64,000 nucleotides of DNA from JAVDCA01 sp035293985 (GTDB lineage Bacteria; Pseudomonadota; Alphaproteobacteria; Rhizobiales; Xanthobacteraceae), in contig DATGLS010000054.1 in assembly GCA_035293985.1 (NCBI GenBank), forward strand, positions 1-64,000. The letters run 5' to 3'. Below, one piece after another: positions 10,900-23,567 of this stretch; the stretch's first letter is position 1, and each line of letters starts with the position of its first letter. The position numbers were made by a program, and so were the translations under genes. The notes below the pieces were generated by a model. That model worked only from the letters and a program-made list of their open reading frames with translations. It was not told where the DNA came from and made no database searches.

Positions 10900-11352
10900 A
10901 TGATGGCCTTATCCCAGGACGCAATCCGCCTCTACGAGCAGGATCTGCTGCAGAAGGCCGACATGCTCGCGATCGGCCTCAAGGGCCTGCGCTCGGCCGA
11001 TGCCGGGCGGGCGGCGGAGCTGATGACGGTCATTTCCGATCGGCTCCAAGCGGCGGCACTGGGCGATGCACCGGTCGGCGCCGAGCCCGCGGCCGAGCGG
11101 CAGAAGCCGCTGCTGGTCGCCTCGCGCGGCGGCGACGAGGTCGAGGACTTCATTCTCGAGATTCTCGCCGAGAACCCGGTCGGCCTGTCGGTGCAGGAGA
11201 TCGTCGATCACCTCGACGAGGCGCAGCTCGACATGAAGCGCCGCACCCTGGTCGTGCGCCTGCACCGCATGGTGCATGCCGGCCGTCTCGCCCAGCGCGC
11301 GCACGGCCACTATGCGCTGAGCGAAGCCGAGCGCACCCGCCGGCGCGCGTAG
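10900..11352 (+). CDS. Conserved hypothetical protein with winged-helix-like C-terminus
   Basis: The 150-residue product is mostly helical. The second half (EDFILEILAENPVGLSVQEIVDHLDE through RLHRMVHAGRLAQRAHGHYALSE) has the pattern of a winged helix: a helix-turn-helix followed by a beta wing ending in GHYALS. It may bind nucleic acid, but no named family is recognised. The ATG at 10900 is preferred because GTGGGGG lies just upstream; the longer frame from 10834 begins inside a dispersed repeat and is unlikely. Convergent with icd across a heptad-repeat array. Confidence 0.6.
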   Translation: MMALSQDAIRLYEQDLLQKADMLAIGLKGLRSADAGRAAELMTVISDRLQAAALGDAPVGAEPAAERQKPLLVASRGGDEVEDFILEILAENPVGLSVQEIVDHLDEAQLDMKRRTLVVRLHRMVHAGRLAQRAHGHYALSEAERTRRRA

Positions 11353-11360
11353 CAGGACGG

Positions 11361-11439
11361 CGATCAGGAATCAGGGATCGGCAGGGCACGGCCTATGCGG
11401 CTGCTGATCCCTGATTTCCGATCCCTGATGCCTGATCAC
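11361..11439. repeat. Heptad array, inverted (ATCA type)
   Basis: The right arm is five consecutive 7-mers: TGATCCC, TGATTTC, CGATCCC, TGATGCC, TGATCAC (11405-11439). The left arm has three reverse-complement units, GCGATCA, GGAATCA, GGGATCG (11362-11382). The last right-hand unit contains the TGA stop of icd. It may act as a bidirectional terminator between convergent genes. Confidence 0.7.
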
Positions 11440-12647
11440 GCCATCGCCTTCTTCAGGTTGGCGTCGATCCTGTCGAGAAAGCCGGTGGTCGAGAGCCAGT
11501 TCTGCTCGGGGCCGACCAGGAGGGCGAGGTCTTTGGTCATGGCGCCGCTCTCGACCGTCGCGACGCAGGCTTTCTCGAGCGTGGTGGCGAACCTGGCGAG
11601 ATCGGCGTTGTCGTCGAGCTTGGCGCGGTGAGCGAGGCCGCGCGTCCAGGCGAAGATCGAGGCCATCGAGTTGGTCGACGTCTGCTCGCCGCGTTCGTGC
11701 TGGCGGTAGTGCCGCGTCACCGTGCCATGCGCGGCTTCGGCCTCGACCACCTTGCCGTCCGGGGTGGTCAGCACCGACGTCATCAGGCCGAGCGAGCCGT
11801 AGCCCTGCGCCACGGTGTCGGACTGCACGTCGCCATCGTAGTTCTTGCACGCCCACACGTAGCCGCCGGACCACTTGAGCGACGACGCCACCATGTCGTC
11901 GATCAGGCGGTGCTGGTAGGTGAGCTTCCTCTCGTCGAACGCGGCCTTGAATTCCTGCTCGAACACCTCCTCGAAGATGTCCTTGAAACGGCCGTCATAG
12001 ACCTTGAGGATGGTGTTCTTGGTCGAGAGAAAGACCGGATAGTTGCGCGCGAGCCCGTAGTGGAACGAGGCACGGGCGAAGTCGCGGATCGAGTCGTCGA
12101 GATTGTACATCGCCATCGTGACGCCGGCACCCGGCGAACTGAACACCTCGCGCTCGATCTTCTTCCCGTCCTCGCCCGTGAACGTGAGCGTTATCGTGCC
12201 CTTGCCCGGGAAGGCGAAGTCGGTCGCGCGATACTGATCGCCATAGGCATGACGGCCGACGACGATCGGCTGGGTCCAGCCCGGGACGAGGCGCGGCACG
12301 TTTTTGCAGATGATCGGCTCGCGGAAGATGGTGCCGCCGAGGATGTTGCGGATGGTGCCGTTGGGCGAGGGGTACATCGCCTTGAGGTGAAACTCCTCCA
12401 CCCGCGCCGCGTCGGGCGTGATGGTCGCGCATTTCACCCCGACGCCGACCTTCTTGATCATCTCGGCGGCCGCGATCGTGACCTGATCGTCGGTCGCGTC
12501 GCGGTGCTCCATGCCGAGGTCGAAGTAGAGAAGCTCGACGTCGACGTAGGGGTGGATCAGCCTGTCCTTGATCAGCTGCCAGATGATCCGCGTCATCTCG
12601 TCCCCGTCGAGATCGCAGATCGGGTTCGTGACCTTTATCTTCGCCAT
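11436..12647 (-). CDS. icd: NADP-dependent isocitrate dehydrogenase (dimeric type)
   Basis: The 403-residue enzyme oxidises isocitrate to 2-oxoglutarate and CO2 with NADP+ in the TCA cycle. It belongs to the eukaryotic-like homodimeric group (MAKIKVTNPICDLDGDEMTR start), not the E. coli type. Visible marks are the substrate loop SPNGTIRNILGGTIFREPI, the metal-binding DDMVASSLKWSGGYVWACKN segment, and the nucleotide loop EAAHGTVTRHYR. The start at 12647 is supported by length and family start; GGAGGGG lies about 11 bases upstream. Its stop codon lies in a heptad repeat. The next gene upstream is an unrelated isocitrate dehydrogenase. Confidence 0.97.
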   Translation of the reverse strand: MAKIKVTNPICDLDGDEMTRIIWQLIKDRLIHPYVDVELLYFDLGMEHRDATDDQVTIAAAEMIKKVGVGVKCATITPDAARVEEFHLKAMYPSPNGTIRNILGGTIFREPIICKNVPRLVPGWTQPIVVGRHAYGDQYRATDFAFPGKGTITLTFTGEDGKKIEREVFSSPGAGVTMAMYNLDDSIRDFARASFHYGLARNYPVFLSTKNTILKVYDGRFKDIFEEVFEQEFKAAFDERKLTYQHRLIDDMVASSLKWSGGYVWACKNYDGDVQSDTVAQGYGSLGLMTSVLTTPDGKVVEAEAAHGTVTRHYRQHERGEQTSTNSMASIFAWTRGLAHRAKLDDNADLARFATTLEKACVATVESGAMTKDLALLVGPEQNWLSTTGFLDRIDANLKKAMA

Positions 12648-12663
12648 CTGAAGTCGCCCCTCC

Positions 12664-12813
12664 GTAGGGTGGGCAAAGGCGGCCGAGGTCTCTCGGGCGG
12701 TGGCAAGCTGTCGATCCGCCGTGCCCACGCCGCGAGGAAAGTCGGCGTGGGCACGGCGGGTCTGATCCACTGCAATGACGCAGCCAAATCGGCCTCCTTT
12801 GCCCACCCTGCGG
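12664..12813. repeat. Dispersed inverted repeat, family A copy 2
   Basis: A 150-bp element runs from GTAGGGTGGGCAAAGGCGG to CCTTTGCCCACCCTGCGG. An inner palindrome pairs CCGCCGTGCCCACGCCG with CGGCGTGGGCACGGCGG. It fills the gap between the two isocitrate dehydrogenase genes, right at the 5' side of icd. Confidence 0.8.
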
Positions 12814-12836
12814 AGTGGCCGCGCCGGGCACCCGCG

Positions 12837-15059
<2,223 letters not shown>

Positions 15060-15348
15060 ACTGGCACCTCTGGTCGCCGTGCGTGTTTGGGCCGACCGGA
15101 AAGGATCATCGATGGGTGCGGGGAAGACTTCTCTCCGGCCCGCACATGAATCGTTCTCCGGCTGACGAGAATTCGGCGCGCGCCCTATAGCACCGGCCAT
15201 CGCGGCGGCAAAGGTGGCAAGGGCGTCCGACGCAGGCGATCGGCCCGCACGTCCAAAGGTGGCCGTCCATCCAGGGCGCGGACCGCTGCAATTTGCGGCA
15301 GTCCCGCTATAAGGACGCCCGTCTTTTCACCTGGCGTACAGGAGCCGC

Positions 15349-16548
15349 ATGCCCGGGTCCGGGACCGATAGCAGCAAGCCGTGGAGCGACATCGGCGGTC
15401 CGATCGTCGTGCTGGTCGAGCCGCAGCTCGGGCAGAACATCGGCACGGCGGCGCGCGCCATGGCGAACTTCGGCCTCTCGCGCCTGCGCCTCGTCAAGCC
15501 GCGCGACGGCTGGCCCGACATCCAGGCGGTGCGCGCCGCCTCGGGCGCCGACGCGGTGCTCGACGGGGTGCAGCTGTTCGACACGCTGCAGGAGGCGCTC
15601 AGCGATTGCCGCTACGTGCTGGCGACCACGGCGCGCGCCCACGATCAGGCGAAGCCGGTGCTCGGGCCGGACGCCGCCGCGCGCGAGATCGCGCCGCGCG
15701 TCGCCGCCGGTGAGACCGTCGCGGTGGTGTTCGGCCGCGAGCGCTGGGGGCTGATGAACGACGAGGTCGGCTTGGCCGACGCCATCGTCACCTATCCGGT
15801 CAATCCGGCCTTCGCCTCGCTCAATCTCGCGCAGGCGGTGCTGGTGATCGCCTATGAATACTTCAAGCTCGCGGGCGGCGGCGCGTTGCCGTTCACGATG
15901 CCGGTGCGCTCGCCGCCGGCCGGCAAGGAGCAGCTGTTCGCCTTTTTCGCCGACCTCGAGGCGGAGCTCGAGAAGGTCGAGTTCTTCCGCCCGCCGGAAA
16001 AGCGCCCGACCATGTCGATCAACCTGCGCAACATCTTCTTGCGCATGCAGCCGACCCAGCAGGACGTCCAGACCCTGCACGGCGTGATCATGGCGATCGC
16101 CGAGGGCCGCAAGGGGCCGGCGCACGGCGGTGTGCTCGACGGCCGCGAAGCCAGCCAGCTGCGCGCGCTCCTGGCCGAGCACGGCGCCGGCCGCGTGCCG
16201 AACGAGCGTGGCCCGGTGCGCGGCCTCTCACGCCTCCTGCGCCGCAATCCGACCGACGCCGAGCGCGCCTTGTGGAATGCGCTCGTCAAGGACCGCCGCT
16301 TCGCCGGCCGGGGGTTCAAGCGAAACGTGCCGGTCGGCCCGCACATCACAGACCTCGTGTCGTTTCCGCTGCGCGCCGTGATCGATCTCGTCCCGAACGA
16401 GGAAAGCGCCGCTGCCGCCGCGGCGCGCGCCGAGAAGCAGGCCTGGCTCGCCGAGCGCGACTATCGCGTGCTGCCGGTGCGACTCGCCGACGTCGAGGCC
16501 GATGTCGGGAAGGTGTTGGACGAGTTGGCGAGGGCGATCGGCTCGTAG
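15349..16548 (+). CDS. TrmJ-type RNA methyltransferase fused to a DUF559-like domain
   Basis: Residues about 17-250 form a SpoU/TrmJ SPOUT methyltransferase: motif 1 ending EPQLGQNIGTAARAMANFG, motif 2 VFGRERWGLMNDEV and motif 3 FASLNLAQAVLVIAYE. This family 2'-O-methylates tRNA position 32. The usual helical extension follows to about residue 275. The remaining 115 residues begin LSRLLRRNPTDAERALWNAL and end YRVLPVRLADVEADVGKVLDEL, the start and end pattern of DUF559/Vsr-like nuclease domains. The expected catalytic E-x-D-GGQH section is eroded (VIDLVPNEESA), so nuclease activity is unlikely. Divergent from the monomeric IDH gene. Confidence 0.85.
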   Translation: MPGSGTDSSKPWSDIGGPIVVLVEPQLGQNIGTAARAMANFGLSRLRLVKPRDGWPDIQAVRAASGADAVLDGVQLFDTLQEALSDCRYVLATTARAHDQAKPVLGPDAAAREIAPRVAAGETVAVVFGRERWGLMNDEVGLADAIVTYPVNPAFASLNLAQAVLVIAYEYFKLAGGGALPFTMPVRSPPAGKEQLFAFFADLEAELEKVEFFRPPEKRPTMSINLRNIFLRMQPTQQDVQTLHGVIMAIAEGRKGPAHGGVLDGREASQLRALLAEHGAGRVPNERGPVRGLSRLLRRNPTDAERALWNALVKDRRFAGRGFKRNVPVGPHITDLVSFPLRAVIDLVPNEESAAAAAARAEKQAWLAERDYRVLPVRLADVEADVGKVLDELARAIGS

Positions 16549-16551
16549 AAT

Positions 16552-16694
16552 CGTACGCCGGGCGGCCGAAGTGCCGGCGTTGTTGCATCACGTCAGACCC
16601 GCCGTGCCCACGTGGACGCGCCTCACGCCGTGGGCACGGCGGGTCGGGCAGTGTGCCATCACCGAGCGAGCTCGGCCGTCTTTGCCCACCCTAC
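16552..16694. repeat. Dispersed inverted repeat, family A copy 3
   Basis: The right end TTTGCCCACCCTAC is intact, and the inner palindrome CAGACCCGCCGTGCCCACG / CGTGGGCACGGCGGGTC is clear. The left end is degenerate (CGTACGCCGGGCGGCCGAAGTG). It separates the trmJ-like and aldolase genes, which converge here. Confidence 0.7.
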
Positions 16695-16703
16695 GAAGTG
16701 CGA

Positions 16704-17477
16704 CTACGATTTCAAAATCTTCATCTGTGCGGCGGCGCCCATGCGCAGGAAGCCGAGGTCGCTGCCGACCGCGAGGAAGCGGAAGCCGCGTCTGGCGGCG
16801 AACACGGCACGGTCGGCGTTGGCGCAGTAGAGACCCGGCACCTTGCCGGCCTTCTTCGCGGCTGCGATCACCCGGTCGAGCTCGCGCTCGACCAGGGCCG
16901 AGTGCGGCTCGACCTCCTTGCCGTCGGTGAGCGCGATCGACAGATCGGACGGCCCGACGAACAGCACGTCGATCCCCTCGGTGGCCGCGATGGCGTCGAG
17001 ATTATCGAGCGCGGTCTGCGTCTCGATCATCGCGATCGTGACCGTCTGCGCGTTGGCGTCGCGCAGATATTCCTTCTGGTCGGTCATGCCGGTCAGCATC
17101 ATGACGCGCGACGGCCCCCAGCTGCGCTCGCCGATCGGCGGATATTTGGTGGCCTCGACGAAGGCACGGGCGTCGGCGACGGTGTTGATCATCGGCGCGA
17201 TGACGCCCTCGGCGCCGAGGTCGAGCACGCGGCTTGCGACCGCGAAGCCGCCGAGCGGAATGCGCACGATCGGGGCGGCGCCGCCCTGCCGGATCGAGGC
17301 GAGGCCCGTGACGGTCGCCCCCATGTCCCAAAAGCCGTGCTGCTGATCGATGGTGACGGCCGGAAAGCCTTCACGCGCGAGCGTCTCGGCGACGATCGGA
17401 TAGGGCAGGGGACACCAGCCGGTGTGCACGGTCTCGCCCGCCTTGAGACGCCGCGCGAGCGAAAATTGCGCCGTCAT
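16704..17477 (-). CDS. HpcH/HpaI-family aldolase (2,4-dihydroxyhept-2-ene-1,7-dioate aldolase-like)
   Basis: The 257-residue product belongs to the HpcH/HpaI class II aldolases, metal-dependent TIM barrels that cleave 4-hydroxy-2-oxo acids to pyruvate and an aldehyde. Marks: VTIDQQHGFWD, which corresponds to the family D-x-E-H region with Q for E; VRIPLGGFAVASRVLDLGAEGVIAPMI; the IAMIETQTALDN metal glutamate; and VLFVGPSDLSIALT. The Glu-to-Gln change near the metal site is shared by some sugar-aldehyde members, so the substrate is uncertain. The ATG at 17477 follows a strong GGGAGG. The zeta-subunit gene lies 44 bases upstream on the same strand. Confidence 0.85.
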   Translation of the reverse strand: MTAQFSLARRLKAGETVHTGWCPLPYPIVAETLAREGFPAVTIDQQHGFWDMGATVTGLASIRQGGAAPIVRIPLGGFAVASRVLDLGAEGVIAPMINTVADARAFVEATKYPPIGERSWGPSRVMMLTGMTDQKEYLRDANAQTVTIAMIETQTALDNLDAIAATEGIDVLFVGPSDLSIALTDGKEVEPHSALVERELDRVIAAAKKAGKVPGLYCANADRAVFAARRGFRFLAVGSDLGFLRMGAAAQMKILKS

Positions 17478-17521
17478 CGCTTCCTCCCTGCGCACCGGGT
17501 TGCAGCCGGCGCTTGCCGTGC

Positions 17522-17836
17522 TTACTTGCCGGCCTTGATCTCGCCGATCGCGCGCGCCATCAGCTCGGTCATGACGCGGCGGATGTGCTCGTCGGATTCC
17601 TTGATGCCCTTGGCGTCGAAGTCCCGGCGCACCTTTCCGAACGGATCGTGCGTCTCGATATCGGCGATGACGATCGATTTCGCGTAGGCCGCGGCCTCGT
17701 CGCCGGCGAGGCCGAGCTTTTCCGCCGCCCACTGGCCGAGCAGGCGGTCGCGGCGCGCGGTCGCCTTGAACTTGAGCTCCTCGTCGTGCGCGAACTGCTT
17801 CTCGAAGCCTTCCTCGCGCTTGTCGAACGTGGTCAT
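17522..17836 (-). CDS. ATPase inhibitor subunit zeta (DUF1476)
   Basis: The 104-residue all-helical protein begins MTTFDKREEGFEKQFAHDEE, the conserved start of the alphaproteobacterial F1-ATPase inhibitor zeta subunit. The central KATARRDRLLGQWAAEKLGL is also typical. In Paracoccus the N-terminal inhibitory helix blocks ATP hydrolysis by F1. The ATG at 17836 is preferred over an in-frame start 26 codons earlier, because it matches the family start and has AGGGG nearby. Confidence 0.9.
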   Translation of the reverse strand: MTTFDKREEGFEKQFAHDEELKFKATARRDRLLGQWAAEKLGLAGDEAAAYAKSIVIADIETHDPFGKVRRDFDAKGIKESDEHIRRVMTELMARAIGEIKAGK

Positions 17837-18148
17837 GTGTCGCGGCCCCTGAAATACGCCCTGAAATGATTCGTCCATCACGGACGGTGCCCGCTTCTTG
17901 TCGTCGCCTTGCATATCGACTGGTGGGCGTCAAGGCAACCGACGCATCGGTAGCAATGCGGAAGTTGCGCTGACCGCGTGGCGGGTCTATGTCGATTGTA
18001 CTCCGCACCGCGTTCGGGTAGCTTGATCGTTGCGGAGGAGCCGGTCGCCGTCATGAGTAGCGAGCCCGCTCTAGTTCCGCCGCCGCGGACACTGATCACT
18101 TACGGGAGCCACGGCATCATGGACTTTCTCAAGCCACGGTACACACCG
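17837..18148. other. Intergenic region between zeta-subunit gene and purC
   Basis: This 312-base gap separates the divergent zeta-subunit and purC genes and should hold both promoters. I see no repeat, RNA gene or convincing reading frame. An ATG at 18119 is in frame with purC, preceded by GGGAG, and is an alternative start. Confidence 0.5.
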
Positions 18149-18916
18149 ATGAGCCGCCGTCGCCGCATCTACGAGGGCAAGGCGAAGGTCCTCTATGAGG
18201 GACCGGAGCCGGGAACACTGATTCAGCACTTCAAGGACGATGCCACCGCCTTCAATGCCAAGAAGCATCAGGTGATCGAAGGCAAGGGCGTGCTCAACAA
18301 CCGCATCTCCGAGTACGTCTTCCAGCATCTCAACGACATCGGCGTGCCGACGCACTTCATCCGCCGGCTCAACATGCGCGAGCAACTGATCCGCGAGGTC
18401 GAGATCGTGCCGCTCGAGGTGGTGGTGCGAAATGTCGCGGCGGGATCGCTGGCGCAGCGGCTCGGCATCGAGGAAGGCACTCAGCTACCGCGCTCGATCA
18501 TCGAGTTCTACTACAAGAACGATGCGCTCAACGACCCGATGGTCTCGGAGGAGCACATCACGGCGTTCGGCTGGGCGACGCCGCAGGAGATCGACGACAT
18601 CATGGCGCTCGCCATCCGCGTCAACGATTTCCTCTCCGGCCTTTTCCTCGGCGTCGGCATCCGTCTCGTCGACTTCAAGATGGAGTGCGGGCGGCTGTGG
18701 GAAAACGATCTCATGCGCATCGTCGTCGCCGACGAGATCTCGCCCGACTCGTGCCGGCTCTGGGACATCAAGTCGAACGAGAAGCTCGACAAGGACCGCT
18801 TCCGCCGCGATCTCGGCGGCCTCGTCGAGGCCTACACCGAGGTCGCCAAGCGCCTCGGCATCATGAGCGAAGGCGAGCGCCCGCAGGGCAACGGCCCGGT
18901 GCTGGTGAAGGGCTGA
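18149..18916 (+). CDS. purC: Phosphoribosylaminoimidazole-succinocarboxamide synthase
   Basis: The 255-residue SAICAR synthetase joins CAIR and aspartate with ATP in step 8 of IMP synthesis. It begins MSRRRRIYEGKAKVLYEG and carries the signatures LPLEVVVRN-like (VPLEVVVRNVAAGS) and LVDFKMECG, plus the ATP-site DEISPDSCRLWD. Length is typical. The start at 18149 matches homologues but has no clear ribosome site; the ATG at 18119 has GGGAG and would add ten residues. It leads the purC-purS-purQ cluster, with a decayed gene lying between purC and purS. Confidence 0.96.
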   Translation: MSRRRRIYEGKAKVLYEGPEPGTLIQHFKDDATAFNAKKHQVIEGKGVLNNRISEYVFQHLNDIGVPTHFIRRLNMREQLIREVEIVPLEVVVRNVAAGSLAQRLGIEEGTQLPRSIIEFYYKNDALNDPMVSEEHITAFGWATPQEIDDIMALAIRVNDFLSGLFLGVGIRLVDFKMECGRLWENDLMRIVVADEISPDSCRLWDIKSNEKLDKDRFRRDLGGLVEAYTEVAKRLGIMSEGERPQGNGPVLVKG

Positions 18917-18942
18917 GCGGAGACCGGCGGCAAGAGGGACTC

Positions 18943-19245
18943 CTGATCAGGCCGAAGGCGCCCCGCGCGGGACGCGAGTGCGACGACGCCATTATCGCCG
19001 TCGAGGTCTTGTCGGAATCGACGGCCGATCGCGATCTTGGCTGGAAGCGAAAGGCGTATGCGCGCCTCGCCACGGTCATGTATTACGTCGTCATAGCCCA
19101 GGACACGATCGAGGTCGTGGTCTACGCGCGTGCGTCCAACTTCGCTGAGCAGCGGCTCGAATCGCCGACAGCGACGCTCGACCTTCCGGCGCTCGGGCTC
19201 TCGCTGCCGCTCGCCGAAATCTATCAGGACACTGACCTCTCTTAA
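18943..19245 (+). pseudogene. Uma2-family (DUF820) endonuclease remnant
   Basis: An open stretch encodes only the C-terminal part of a Uma2-like PD-(D/E)XK protein: AVEVLSESTADRDLGWKRKAYARL, the YYVVIAQDTIEVVVYAR strand pair, and the ending LDLPALGLSLPLAEIYQD. The E-V-L-S-x-S-T and downstream K residues are the family's active-site surroundings. The N-terminal half and any start codon are missing: the frame upstream runs into the purC 3' end. It interrupts the otherwise close purC-purS spacing and is probably a transferred gene that has decayed. Confidence 0.65.
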
Positions 19246-19329
19246 CATTCGCTGCGGCCCCACACGCTCCGAGCCGCTTGAAGAATCGGCCGTGCGGGCG
19301 CATTTACGGTGTGATTCGGAGCTCATTTC

Positions 19330-19572
19330 ATGAAAGCGCGCGTCACCGTCACCCTCAAGTCCGGCATCCTCGATCCGCAAGGCAAGGCGATCGAGGGCGC
19401 GCTCAAATCGCTCGGCGTCGAGGGCGTCGCCAGCGTGCGTCAGGGCAAGGTGTTCGACATCGAGCTCGCCGGCACCGACAAGGCCAAGGCCGAGGCGGTG
19501 CTCAAGCAGGCGGCCGACAAGCTGCTCGCCAACACCGTGATCGAGAACTACCGCGTCGAGGTGACCGGATGA
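19330..19572 (+). CDS. purS: Phosphoribosylformylglycinamidine synthase subunit PurS
   Basis: The 80-residue ferredoxin-like protein (MKARVTVTLKSGILDPQGKA start, ending VIENYRVEV) is the small subunit that joins PurQ and PurL in the three-part FGAM synthase. CGGAG lies eight bases before the ATG. Its stop overlaps the purQ start as ATGA, so the two are translationally coupled. Confidence 0.97.
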   Translation: MKARVTVTLKSGILDPQGKAIEGALKSLGVEGVASVRQGKVFDIELAGTDKAKAEAVLKQAADKLLANTVIENYRVEVTG

Positions 19573-20270
19573 AATCCGCCGTCCTCGTCTTTCCCGGCAT
19601 CAATCGCGAGCGCGACATGGCGCGCGCGCTGACGCTGATCTCCGGCCGCGCGCCCGCCATGGTGTGGCACGCCGAGACGGCACTGCCGGCGGGCACCGAC
19701 CTCGTCGTCATTCCAGGCGGCTTCTCGTACGGCGACTACCTGCGCTGCGGCGCGATCGCGGCGCGCTCGCCGATCATGGACGCGGTGCGCGCGCACGCCG
19801 AGAAGGGCGGGCTGGTGCTCGCGATCTGCAACGGCTTCCAGATCGCGTGCGAGGCCGGCCTCCTGCCGGGCGTGCTGATGCGCAACGCGCAGCTCAAATT
19901 CATCTGCAAGGACGTCTATCTGCGGGTCGAGCGCTCCGATACGCCGTTCAGCCGCGGCTACAATGCGGGGCAGGTTATCCGTGTGCCGTGCGCCCATGGC
20001 GAAGGCAATTACATCGCCGATGCCGAAACGATCGCGCGACTCGAGGCCGAGGGCCGTGTTCTCTATCGCTATGTCTCGCCCGAGGGCGTGCTCGATCCGG
20101 CCTGGAATCATAATGGTGCGACCAACGCGATCGCCGGCATCGTCAACGAGCGCGGCAACGTGCTCGGAATGATGCCGCATCCGGAGAACCACGTCGAAGC
20201 CGTGATGGGCTGCACCGACGGGCGCGGTCTTTTTGCCGGGCTGGTCGAGCACGTGGCGCGGGCCGCATAG
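19569..20270 (+). CDS. purQ: Phosphoribosylformylglycinamidine synthase subunit PurQ (glutaminase)
   Basis: The 233-residue class I glutamine amidotransferase supplies ammonia to PurL. Catalytic residues are visible: the nucleophile C87 in AICNGFQ, and H204 and E206 in MMPHPENH. PGGFSYGDYLRCG is the oxyanion region. It overlaps purS by four bases and precedes a membrane TPR gene, with purL following 132 bases after that gene. Confidence 0.97.
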   Translation: MKSAVLVFPGINRERDMARALTLISGRAPAMVWHAETALPAGTDLVVIPGGFSYGDYLRCGAIAARSPIMDAVRAHAEKGGLVLAICNGFQIACEAGLLPGVLMRNAQLKFICKDVYLRVERSDTPFSRGYNAGQVIRVPCAHGEGNYIADAETIARLEAEGRVLYRYVSPEGVLDPAWNHNGATNAIAGIVNERGNVLGMMPHPENHVEAVMGCTDGRGLFAGLVEHVARAA

Positions 20271-20396
20271 CCGGTTCTGGCTGCCGGATCGCTACGAAAT
20301 CGTCCATATTTGCGGCATAGAAGGCCGTGAACCGGTCGCCCGCACGGAGCGACTGATATTGATCTATGGTTTGCCGGAGGAGCTGGGGGAGACATT

Positions 20397-21134
20397 ATGC
20401 CTATTGTCGCGATCCTTGGCGTCATCGATCTCGTGCTGCTCTTCCACGCGGCCAAGACCGGGCGATTCTCCCCCTGGGGCTACGTGATCCTGATGGTCCC
20501 GGGGTTCGGGGCGCTCGCCTATGTGCTGATCGAGCTGATCCCCGAATGGCTCGGCACCTACCAGGGCCAGAAGGTGCGCAAACGCGTCGTCAGCGCGGTC
20601 AATCCCGAGGCCCGGTACCGGGTGCTGATGGATCAGCTCGCCATCACGGATACCATCGCCAACCGCGAGGCGCTTGCCGCCGAATGTCTGCAGCTCGACA
20701 AATTCCAGGAGGCGAAGCAGCACTACGACGAGATCCTGACGCGCCCGCTCGGTGAGGAGCCGATCTTCATGCTCGGCCGCGCCCGGGCGGAGTTCGGCCT
20801 CGGCCAGGCGGCGGAGACGGTCGCGACCCTCGACGAGCTGCGCCGGCGCTGGCCCGACTACCAATCGGCCGACGGACACCTGCTCTATGCGCGCGCCCTC
20901 GAGGGCAGCGGCCATACCGACCACGCGATCGAGGAGTACAAGGCGCTCGCCAATTATTATCCTGGTGCGGAGGCGCGGGTCCGCTACGGCCTGTTGCTCG
21001 ACCGGCTGGGCCGGCGCGACGAGGCGCGGCAGGTGCTCAACGACGTGTTGACCCATATGCGGCGGGCACCCAAATACGTGCGCAAGGTCCAGGCCGAGTG
21101 GATCGGCATCGCCCAGAAGGCGCTGCGCAGCTGA
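20397..21134 (+). CDS. Membrane-anchored tetratricopeptide protein
   Basis: The 245-residue product has two N-terminal membrane segments (IVAILGVIDLVLLFHAAK and WGYVILMVPGFGALAYVLIELI), then a soluble region of about 170 residues with degenerate TPR helices: ALAAECLQLDKFQEAKQHYDEIL, PIFMLGRARAEFGLGQAAETV, HLLYARALEGSGHTDHAIEEYK and ARVRYGLLLDRLGRRDEA. It is probably a cytoplasm-facing scaffold; its partner is unknown. The start at 20397 follows a strong GGGGGAG site. It sits between purQ and purL, a place where I know of no purine role for it. Confidence 0.75.
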   Translation: MPIVAILGVIDLVLLFHAAKTGRFSPWGYVILMVPGFGALAYVLIELIPEWLGTYQGQKVRKRVVSAVNPEARYRVLMDQLAITDTIANREALAAECLQLDKFQEAKQHYDEILTRPLGEEPIFMLGRARAEFGLGQAAETVATLDELRRRWPDYQSADGHLLYARALEGSGHTDHAIEEYKALANYYPGAEARVRYGLLLDRLGRRDEARQVLNDVLTHMRRAPKYVRKVQAEWIGIAQKALRS

Positions 21135-21141
21135 CTTCCCC

Positions 21142-21230
21142 CCGTCATGCCCGGCCTAGTGCCGGGCATTCACGGTCTTGCCATAGAGAAAAAAGTCGTG
21201 GATGGCCCGGACAGGCGCGGCCATGACGCG
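21142..21230. repeat. Extragenic palindrome, family G copy 2
   Basis: A two-arm element: CGTCATGCCCGGCC...GCCGGGCATTCACG at the left and CGTGGATGGCCCGG...GCGGCCATGACG at the right are inverted copies of each other. It precedes purL and resembles the copy at 58888. Confidence 0.7.
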
Positions 21231-21266
21231 GCAGCAGTGTGCGCTTCGTTCGACTATATAAGGCAC

Positions 21267-23477
<2,211 letters not shown>

Positions 23478-23546
23478 AGCATGATCCCGAACAAGCTTGC
23501 CCCCGACCCGATCGGGGGGGCGCCGGTTTTCGGATAAGATCATGCC
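23478..23546. repeat. Dispersed palindrome, family C copy 1
   Basis: The left arm AGCATGATCCCGAA and right arm TTCGGATAAGATCATGC are inverted, with a central CCGACCCGATCGGGGGGG. It follows the purL stop directly and may act in transcription ending or mRNA 3' protection. Confidence 0.7.
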
Positions 23547-23567
23547 CCGAACCTATTGGAGGCCGCC

